Source: DTU015 sp964641455
Lineage (GTDB): Bacteria; Bacillota; Sulfobacillia; Fermentithermobacillales; Fermentithermobacillaceae
Assembly: GCA_964641455.1 (NCBI GenBank)
Contig: CAZXLH010000015.1
Coordinates: forward strand, 1 to 47,870
Direction of reading: 5' to 3'
Length of the DNA stretch: 47,870 nucleotides
Shown here: positions 41,734 to 47,870 of the stretch, one piece after another
Layout: each line of letters begins with the position of its first letter
Position numbering within the stretch: position 1 is the first letter of the stretch
Position numbers and translations under genes: made by a program
Notes under the pieces: generated by a model
What the model saw: only the letters and a program-made list of their open reading frames with translations
Told to the model about the DNA's origin: nothing
The model's database searches: none

Positions 41734-43053
41734 TCAAAATAAACGAAACCTTCCCATTTTTTCAGGGCTGCTAAGCTGAAACAGCATTTTCCTCGCCTGA
41801 AAGAACTGTTTAAGAAGCCTGTTGACCTCCTGAACCGAAGTACCGCTCCCTTTGGCTATTCTACGCCTTCTGGACCCATTTATTATGTCAGGTTTCTGTC
41901 TTTCATCAGGTGTCATAGAGTTAATAATGGCTTCAACTCTTACCCATTCTCCGGTATCCAAATCAACATCTACAGGCATTTTATTAAACCCTGGGATCAT
42001 TTTCATTATGTCTCCGAAGGAACCCATCTTCTTGACTTCTTTCATTTGGTTCATGAAATCCTCAAGGGTAAATTGTTTGCGCCTGAGCTTTTGTTCCATC
42101 TCGGCAGCTTTTTTCTCATCAAAAGTCGCCTCTGCTTTTTCAATAAGGGTAAGCACGTCACCCATTCCAAGAATGCGAGAGGCCATCCTATCCGGATGGA
42201 AAACTTGAAAATCCTCAAATTTTTCGCCAACAGATACAAACTTAATCGGCTTTCCGGTCACCTTTGCAATTGAAAGTGCAGCTCCCCCTCTGGCGTCTGA
42301 ATCCAGTTTGGTGAGAACCACTCCTGTAATGTCTACAATCTGATCAAATGCTTGAGCGACCTCGCAAGCCTCCTGGCCTGTCATAGCATCAACCACTAAG
42401 AGGCGTTCTCGGGGCATAGTGGCTTCTTTAATTTTTCGGGCTTCGCTCATCATCTCATCATCTATCTGCAGCCTACCGGCTGTATCAAGAATGACTACAT
42501 TATGAGCCGACGCAATTGCCTTTTCAACGCCTTTCTTAGCAATTGTCTCCGGAGGAGTCTTATCGCTGAGCGTAAAATACGATACTCCTGCCATTTCAGC
42601 TACAATCTCCAGTTGCCTTTGGGCAGCAGGCCTGTACACGTCACAACCTACCAATAACACTTTACGGCCACTCTTCTTAAGCTGAGCTGCCAGTTTGCCG
42701 GCGGTTGTAGTTTTGCCTGAACCCTGAAGCCCGTACAAAGCAATAACCACAGGAGAAGGCCCGGAGACATCAAGGCGATGGGTTTTGCCTCCCAAAAGTC
42801 CAATAATCTCTTGATTAACTATCTTGATAACATGCTGTGCAGGAGTAAGGCTTTCCAACACTTCTGACTCAAGGCATCTTTGCTTAACGCCGGACGTAAA
42901 CTCTTTCACTACCTTAAAATTGACATCTGCTTCCAAAAGCGCAAGCCTAACCTCTCTTAAACCTTCATTTATGTCTTTTTCAGAAAGTTTGCCTTTTCCT
43001 CTGAGTTTCTTGAAGGTATTGGCAAGCCGCGAAGCAAGATTCTCAAATGCCAT
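41734..43053 (-). CDS. ffh: Signal recognition particle protein Ffh (SRP54)
   Basis: The protein has 439 residues from the ATG at 43053, after GGGGGTG; the GTG at 43065 lies on that site. The N domain has EGLREVRLALLEADVNF. The G domain has GLQGSGKTTTAGKLA, DVYRPAAQRQL, DTAGRLQ and TKLDSDARGGAALS. The M domain has LEDFMNQMKEVKKMGS and IINSMTPDER, then GSRRRRIAKGSGTSVQEVN, which binds 4.5S/6S RNA. The C-terminal methionine-rich tail is short. It targets nascent membrane and secreted proteins through FtsY. The start overlaps ylxM by 11 bp. Confidence 0.98.
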   Translation of the reverse strand: MAFENLASRLANTFKKLRGKGKLSEKDINEGLREVRLALLEADVNFKVVKEFTSGVKQRCLESEVLESLTPAQHVIKIVNQEIIGLLGGKTHRLDVSGPSPVVIALYGLQGSGKTTTAGKLAAQLKKSGRKVLLVGCDVYRPAAQRQLEIVAEMAGVSYFTLSDKTPPETIAKKGVEKAIASAHNVVILDTAGRLQIDDEMMSEARKIKEATMPRERLLVVDAMTGQEACEVAQAFDQIVDITGVVLTKLDSDARGGAALSIAKVTGKPIKFVSVGEKFEDFQVFHPDRMASRILGMGDVLTLIEKAEATFDEKKAAEMEQKLRRKQFTLEDFMNQMKEVKKMGSFGDIMKMIPGFNKMPVDVDLDTGEWVRVEAIINSMTPDERQKPDIINGSRRRRIAKGSGTSVQEVNRLLKQFFQARKMLFQLSSPEKMGRFRLF

Positions 43054-43429
43054 CTTCGGTTTCACCCCCTGCCCCTTTGTTTTGCAGAACTTTCAACACA
43101 CGTTCTCTGTATTCCCACCAATTTGCCGCATTCATATTCTCCACAAGTTTGAGTACCTGATCAAGCAATTTTTGATTTCGGTCCAACTTTTGCCTAAAAC
43201 CAAGCTTTTTTTCATATGAAAACAATGCTCTCACACACCGCTTAATTGCGTCATCGCAACCTTGCCGTGAAATGCCCAAAATCTGGGCCATCTCTGAAAG
43301 AGACAGATCTTCGTCAAATTTAAGATAGGCCACTTGCCGTTGTCTTGGCGGAAGCAGGCCCTCATATATGTCTCGCAAAACTATTATTTCATGAATATGT
43401 TCAGGCGATGAATAAGACCTCTTTTTCAT
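43043..43429 (-). CDS. ylxM: YlxM-family SRP-associated DNA-binding-like protein
   Basis: The protein has 128 residues from the ATG at 43429; the GTG at 43465 lies only about ten bases from the expected transcription start and is less likely. The core is a sigma-70-region-4-like helix-turn-helix, DLSLSEMAQILGISRQGCDDAIKRC, whose main residues match p13/YlxM proteins (a Cys replaces the usual Val/Ala after ISRQG). The N-terminal part, GLLPPRQRQVAYLKFDE, is also typical. YlxM proteins modulate SRP GTPase activity in streptococci. It ends inside the ffh start region, so the two are coupled. Confidence 0.88.
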   Translation of the reverse strand: MKKRSYSSPEHIHEIIVLRDIYEGLLPPRQRQVAYLKFDEDLSLSEMAQILGISRQGCDDAIKRCVRALFSYEKKLGFRQKLDRNQKLLDQVLKLVENMNAANWWEYRERVLKVLQNKGAGGETEDGI

Positions 43430-43481
43430 GTAAAAACAATCAACCCTCGCTGTCTTGGTGAACACCTTTACACACGTGTTG

Positions 43482-43511
43482 ATTTTACATCAGGTATACA
43501 GAGAAGGTCAA
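43482..43511 (-). promoter_or_regulatory. Promoter of the ylxM-ffh-...-rbgA operon
   Basis: Minus strand: -35 TTGACC (43506-43511), 18 bp spacer, -10 TAAAAT (43482-43487). It lies in the ftsY-ylxM gap and would give a leader of about 45 nt to the ATG at 43429. Confidence 0.6.
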
Positions 43512-43531
43512 TACCAAGTGATGAACCTGTA

Positions 43532-44455
43532 TTACTCGCTGTAATCAACCCCAAAAAGACTATAGGCAAAGTGGCGGGGGTTAAAGTCTTTGAGGTCCTC
43601 AGCCTTTTCACCTACACCAACCAACTTGACCGGGACACCCAATTCACTGGCTATAGCTACAGCTATTCCGCCTTTCGAAGAACCATCCAACTTGGTAATG
43701 CATATTCCGGTAACGCCACAACTTCCAGCAAATACTTTGGCCTGGGCTAAGCCGTTTTGCCCCGTAGTTCCGTCAATAACGAGAATAACCTCGTGAGGGG
43801 CATTAGGAATTTCTCTTGAGATAACCCGGATTATTTTCTTAAGTTCTTCCATTAGGTTTTTCTTGGTATGCACCCTTCCTGCGGTATCAACCAAAAGCAA
43901 ATCAGCCTTACGGGCAATTGAAGCTTTTGCTGCATCGAAAGCCACGGCTCCCGGGTCTGAACCCTGCTTATGTCTTATCAAGCCTGCACCTGTCCGCTCA
44001 GCCCAAACAGCCAGTTGGTCATCGGCTGCAGCTCTGAATGTATCAGCTGCCGCTAATATCACTCTCTTATCTTGATCTGTCCACCTCTTGGCAAGTTTGG
44101 CGATTGTAGTTGTTTTACCTGACCCGTTTACACCAACCATAACGTAGACTGTCGGTGCCTCGCTCGAAACCTCAAGAGGCTCATCCACTGAAATAAATAT
44201 CTCTGCTACCTTCTCAGCCATGATGCGGTACAGTTCTTCTTCAGTTTCAAAGAATTGCTTTCGGTTTTCCTCACGAAGGCTTTCAATCAGACTTGAGGTT
44301 GCGGCAACTCCTACATCGGCTTGTATGAGCACAGCTTCCAGATCATCCAGAAATTCATCGGTTAAAGCACCTGGCTGAAAAATAGTTTGGATTCTGTGCC
44401 TGAGATTACTTGATGTTTTGGCCAACCCCTCTTTCAATCTTTCAAAAAGACCCAT
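43532..44455 (-). CDS. ftsY: Signal recognition particle receptor FtsY
   Basis: The protein has 307 residues from the ATG at 44455, after GGGGGA. It has the NG domain only, with a short amphipathic N-terminus (GLFERLKEGLAKTSSN) for membrane contact and no acidic A domain, as is usual in Bacillota. G motifs: GVNGSGKTTTIAKLA, AADTFRAAADDQL, LVDTAGRVHTKKNL, TKLDGSSKGGIAV, and the closing VGVGEKAEDLKDFNP. It docks ribosome-SRP complexes at the membrane. It is 52 bp downstream of smc, likely in one transcript with it, and 103 bp upstream of ylxM. Confidence 0.98.
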   Translation of the reverse strand: MGLFERLKEGLAKTSSNLRHRIQTIFQPGALTDEFLDDLEAVLIQADVGVAATSSLIESLREENRKQFFETEEELYRIMAEKVAEIFISVDEPLEVSSEAPTVYVMVGVNGSGKTTTIAKLAKRWTDQDKRVILAAADTFRAAADDQLAVWAERTGAGLIRHKQGSDPGAVAFDAAKASIARKADLLLVDTAGRVHTKKNLMEELKKIIRVISREIPNAPHEVILVIDGTTGQNGLAQAKVFAGSCGVTGICITKLDGSSKGGIAVAIASELGVPVKLVGVGEKAEDLKDFNPRHFAYSLFGVDYSE

Positions 44456-44507
44456 GTTAAGTCCCCCAATCCCCTTTTTTTCTCAGTTAGGCCCGCGCCG
44501 AAGTTTG

Positions 44508-47500
44508 CTAGCGGTTTTCAAGGCGCATGCTGAATATCTTTGATACACCGGGTTCTTCCATCGTAACCCCGTATATTATATCTGCTACTTCCATTGTAGA
44601 CTCCTGGTGAGTTATTACAACAAACTGTGTATCTTTTGAATATTTCTTGAGGAACTGGGCGAACCGTACTACATTGGCCTCGTCCAATGAAGAGTCTACT
44701 TCATCAAGCACTATGACCGGCGATGGCTTGGCTGCCAGCACTGCGAAAATGAGAGCAATCCCACAAAGAGACCTTTCTCCCCCTGATAACAGATTAAATT
44801 GTTTTTGCCGGCTGCCGGGAGGCTCTGCTATTACCTCAATTCCCATAGTATCTTCTACAAGATTGAGTTTACCCCGCCCGCCACCGAAAAGTTGTGTAAA
44901 AATCCGCTGGAAATTTTGATCAACTTCCTCAAAAGTCTCAAGGAACCTTTTGTGGATTTCACGTTTGATGAGGCTCCGCGTCCGGTTGAGCTCATCGATA
45001 GCATTTTCTACATCATTCTTTTCAGAATGAATGTGCTCTATCCTTTCTGACAACTGTAAATAGTCTTGCTCGGCCTTCAAATTCACAGTACCTAAAAGTT
45101 TGATGGCAGACTCTATACCCTCTATTTGAATCAACGCTTCTTGCCGCCTTGTTCGGGGATGTTCGCAATCTCCGGGATTTTCTATTCCGTACCTGGAAAC
45201 GATCAACTCTTTTGTGTCTCTGTGTGACTTCTCCAAAGTTTCCAATTCGGTTCTTCCGTCAGCAACTTTTCCCTCAAAAGATGTTTTTTCCAAGTTTAAA
45301 GACTCTATGCTTTCAAGCGTTTCGTTAAGTGTTTGCCGCAGTGAGTCTGATCGCTTTTGAAGTTCCAAGACCTTGTGCCTTAACACACCCATTCTTTTCT
45401 CAAGGGATAATATCGATTGCTTAAGTGATGATTCTTCCATAGTCAATTGTTCTCTGAGTTCCTTTAGCCTTACCAGTTCTTTCCGCTCTTCATCAAGATT
45501 CTTTTCGGTAGAGGTTTTTTCCCCCTTTACACTTTCCAACTGTCTAAGAAGGGAGTTTAGCCGCTGCTGCAATTCTTCTTTTTCACGGCTAAGGTGCCTA
45601 ACTTTGTCTGAGTGCTTTTCATCTATACTAAGGCCGTCTCGAATTCTTTTTTCATAGCCCTTAAGTTCAGTTTCCTTGCTTGTAATCCTATCTGAAATAC
45701 TCTTTTCTTGTGCGGCGATCTTTTCAATTTGCTCAATCAGAGTTTGCTCGCCAGATATCAGTGGCTCAAGTTTCTGCTTATTACTGCCAATCTCAGATTC
45801 CGTCCACTCTAAAGTTGCTTCTAATTGGGCAACTCTATCTCTTAACCCAGCCACAGAGTTGCTTGCCAAAAGTGCATCCTCTTTGGCCTCCTTTAGGGTT
45901 CCCGTTAGTGCCGAGAGTTCTTCTTTCAATGAGCAAACCTGAGCCTTCTTGCTCCTCAATTCACCGTCTATTTTTTTGACCTGTGAAGTTAAAGAAGTAA
46001 GTTCTTGTTTTCTTAGGAAAATCGATTCGTGCCTAGGCGCTTCTCCCCCGGTTATAGCACCACCCGGTTGTATATTCTCGCCGCCCATAGTAACCACTCT
46101 GGTAATCCATGAAGACTCTTTCATAAATGCCAGCGCGTAATCAACAGTATCTGCCAATATTACTCTTCCAAAGAGATACTCGGCACATGCCCGTAGATGC
46201 CCCGGATAATTTACTACTGAAATCAAAGGCTTTACTCCCTTTGTGCGAGACAGGGCTTGTACCGCTTTTGGATGAAGTTTCCGAGGCCTTATTAGGCTAA
46301 GAGGCAAGAACGTGCAACGCCCCTGTTTTGACCGCTTCAAAAAATCTATTGCGGCTTTTGCAGATTGATCATCGGTAACAACTATGTTCTCTGCTGCGCC
46401 ACCGACCGCGGCCGATAAAGCAGGCACGTATTGTGGATCACATGAAAAAAGTTCCCCTACAGAACCGATAATTCCTGCAAGCGTTGACTGTTTCCTAGCA
46501 GTAAGGATGGCCCTGGGCCCCTTGCCATAGCCTTCAAAAGTTCTCTCCATTTCTTCAAGAAGCCTTTTTCTCATCTTAAGGCGGGTGAGTTTTTGCTCCA
46601 GATTCTTCTCTGTGGAAACCATCTCATCGAGAGAATTCCTTAGTTGGGTAACCTGTTTCTCAAGTTCGTTGCAAGTGGCCTGGCTTTGCTCATATTTGGC
46701 TATGTTGCCGGCAAGCCCTTGCTTCGAATCAGAAAGTTCTCGCTTCAATCGCAATATCTGCTCATCAAGAGATAAGAGGTGGCTTCTTATCTCTACAGAC
46801 TCTCGCCTTTTGCTTTCAAGCTGCCTGCGGATAGTATCTTTGCTTTGCTGCAGCTTAGTGAGCTGAGCAGTAAACGATGCCATGCTTGTCCTTATACTTA
46901 TCACTTTTTGGCTTAAAGACCTCCACATAGCCTCGAAGGCTTGCCTTTCATCATCAGCATTTTTAAGATTGTCAGATGCTTCCTTAAACTTCTCGGCAGA
47001 TGTTTCATACTTGTCTTTAAGTGCAACCTTACGGCCGGACAGATTGTTGAGTTCGTCCTCAAGTACATTGGCGCGGACAGTTCTGGTTTCAATTTCCCTT
47101 GAGACCAAGGCGAGCTTACCTCTGGCCGCATCTCTGTTCTTTTCAAGAGAAAGTAGTTTGTCAGCAATAGTTTCTCTTTCGCTTATCCCAGACTTCAAAC
47201 GCTCTTCTTCATTGGCTAATCTGTTTTGAACAGGTTCTACTTCAGCTTTAAGGGTATCGATAGTTAAGATACACTCTTGTATCCGCTCTCTATATCCCTG
47301 AAGGCGCCTGAGAACATTTTGAACCCGTCGTGATTCTTCCTGCTCTTGATGCAACCACATTGACAGTTCTACATCATTTATCTTGTTTACAAGTTTGTGA
47401 TACTTAGAAGCAATCTCCCAATCCGAATAAAGCGCCGTTTTGCGTGCCTCAAGTTCTGCAAGTAGGTCGTCTAGGCGAATAATATCTCTTTGTGCAGCCG

Positions 47501-47870
47501 ATAACTTTCTTTCAACTTCCTTTTGGCTTAATCTAAACCTGGATACTCCGGAAGCTTCTTCTATCCACGCCGTCCTGTCCTCCGGCCTCCCTCCTGCAAG
47601 TTCTTGTATACTGCCTTGGCCGATCACTACGTAACCTGTATGTGAAAGCCCGGTTCCGAGCAAACTTTCGTATATATCTTTCCACCGGCAAACCTTATTG
47701 TTGATTCGGTATTCCCCTGAACCGTCACGCGTAAACCGTCGCATAATTTCACGTTCACCATCATCCAAGACATCTTCCAAAAGCAATCTGACTTCTGCCA
47801 TACCCATAGCTTTGCGTCTCTGGGTTCCCGAAAATATGAGTTCCTCCAGTTTATTACAACGAAGAAGCCT
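44508..47870 (-). CDS. smc: Chromosome segregation protein Smc, N-terminus outside window
   Basis: The frame is open to the window edge, giving the C-terminal 1120 residues of about 1190. The first residues, LEELIFSGTQRRKAMGMAEV, are the segment just after the Walker A of Smc, which itself is missing. Then come EEASGVSRFRLSQKEVERKL, the first long coiled coil, the hinge (around GIIGSVGELFSCDPQYVPAL and AAVGGAAENIVV), the second coiled coil and the C-terminal ATPase lobe with LLSGGERSLCGIALIF, the Walker B VIVLDEVDSSLDEANV and VVITHQESTMEVAD. The ABC signature and Walker B belong to the head. It condenses and segregates chromosomes with ScpA/ScpB, which are not in the window. Confidence 0.98.
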   Translation of the reverse strand, partial: RLLRCNKLEELIFSGTQRRKAMGMAEVRLLLEDVLDDGEREIMRRFTRDGSGEYRINNKVCRWKDIYESLLGTGLSHTGYVVIGQGSIQELAGGRPEDRTAWIEEASGVSRFRLSQKEVERKLSAAQRDIIRLDDLLAELEARKTALYSDWEIASKYHKLVNKINDVELSMWLHQEQEESRRVQNVLRRLQGYRERIQECILTIDTLKAEVEPVQNRLANEEERLKSGISERETIADKLLSLEKNRDAARGKLALVSREIETRTVRANVLEDELNNLSGRKVALKDKYETSAEKFKEASDNLKNADDERQAFEAMWRSLSQKVISIRTSMASFTAQLTKLQQSKDTIRRQLESKRRESVEIRSHLLSLDEQILRLKRELSDSKQGLAGNIAKYEQSQATCNELEKQVTQLRNSLDEMVSTEKNLEQKLTRLKMRKRLLEEMERTFEGYGKGPRAILTARKQSTLAGIIGSVGELFSCDPQYVPALSAAVGGAAENIVVTDDQSAKAAIDFLKRSKQGRCTFLPLSLIRPRKLHPKAVQALSRTKGVKPLISVVNYPGHLRACAEYLFGRVILADTVDYALAFMKESSWITRVVTMGGENIQPGGAITGGEAPRHESIFLRKQELTSLTSQVKKIDGELRSKKAQVCSLKEELSALTGTLKEAKEDALLASNSVAGLRDRVAQLEATLEWTESEIGSNKQKLEPLISGEQTLIEQIEKIAAQEKSISDRITSKETELKGYEKRIRDGLSIDEKHSDKVRHLSREKEELQQRLNSLLRQLESVKGEKTSTEKNLDEERKELVRLKELREQLTMEESSLKQSILSLEKRMGVLRHKVLELQKRSDSLRQTLNETLESIESLNLEKTSFEGKVADGRTELETLEKSHRDTKELIVSRYGIENPGDCEHPRTRRQEALIQIEGIESAIKLLGTVNLKAEQDYLQLSERIEHIHSEKNDVENAIDELNRTRSLIKREIHKRFLETFEEVDQNFQRIFTQLFGGGRGKLNLVEDTMGIEVIAEPPGSRQKQFNLLSGGERSLCGIALIFAVLAAKPSPVIVLDEVDSSLDEANVVRFAQFLKKYSKDTQFVVITHQESTMEVADIIYGVTMEEPGVSKIFSMRLENR

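Noticed and set aside
43430..43465. A GTG start that would lengthen YlxM by 12 residues.
   Set aside because: It would leave a leader of about ten bases from the predicted promoter, and the AAAGG before it is too close.
1..47870. tRNA or rRNA genes, CRISPR arrays, transposases and phage genes anywhere in the window.
   Set aside because: None was seen on reading both strands; no tRNA T-loop signature, repeat-spacer array or integrase/transposase motif is present.

Overview
The window looks like part of a chromosome (probably a metagenome-assembled genome, because two runs of exactly 100 N sit in it) from an anaerobic, Gram-positive-type member of the Bacillota, closest in flavour to Clostridia or Limnochordia. 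The evidence is the order smc-ftsY-ylxM-ffh-rpsP-khpA-ylqD-trmD-rplS-lepB-rbgA, strong Shine-Dalgarno sites with many TTG and GTG starts, a rubrerythrin, an S-layer-homology protein, an Lgt and an ABC-F protein. There are no tRNA or rRNA genes, no CRISPR array and no intact insertion sequence that I can see.

Layout. 1-3.8 kb: the 5' two thirds of a glycogen debranching enzyme on the minus strand, divergent from a two-gene operon for a PyrK-like iron-sulfur flavoprotein and a GidA-like FAD protein with its own cysteine cluster. 3.8-9.6 kb: a calcium-type P2A ATPase and an ArsR-regulated zinc/cadmium-type P1B ATPase, separated by about 400 bp of hairpin-rich non-coding DNA with a repeated motif (the best candidate here for an undescribed RNA). 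9.8-28.9 kb: mostly single housekeeping or metabolic genes: an S9 peptidase, a polysaccharide deacetylase, two tandem COG1228-like amidohydrolases, lgt, a YyaL-type thioredoxin-domain protein, a chemoreceptor, an ABC-F ATPase, an AarF/UbiB kinase-like protein, a DUF2935 protein, a gap-truncated Cys-rich protein, an M20 carbamoylase-type amidohydrolase and a rubrerythrin. 29.0-29.3 kb: a wrecked third copy of the amidohydrolase family.

29.5-37.1 kb: a compact minus-strand Tad (Flp, type IVb) pilus operon in the order cpaB-tadZ-tadA-tadB-tadC-flp-tadE-tadG, with mostly overlapping junctions in its first half. It is divergent, through back-to-back promoters, from a secreted protein with S-layer homology and FlgD-like Ig domains, which suggests co-regulated surface structures. 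No prepilin peptidase is encoded with it.

37.1-47.9 kb: a membrane TPR protein and then the translation/secretion cluster. The SRP parts (Ffh, FtsY, YlxM), ribosomal proteins S16 and L19, tRNA methyltransferase TrmD, RNA-binding KhpA, signal peptidase I and ribosome-assembly GTPase RbgA are read from at least one promoter upstream of ylxM; ftsY and the C-terminal 1120 residues of Smc lie upstream. RimM, usually found next to TrmD, is absent from this cluster.

Starts were chosen from ribosome-binding sites and family length. All family assignments come from motifs read by eye; no database search was run.
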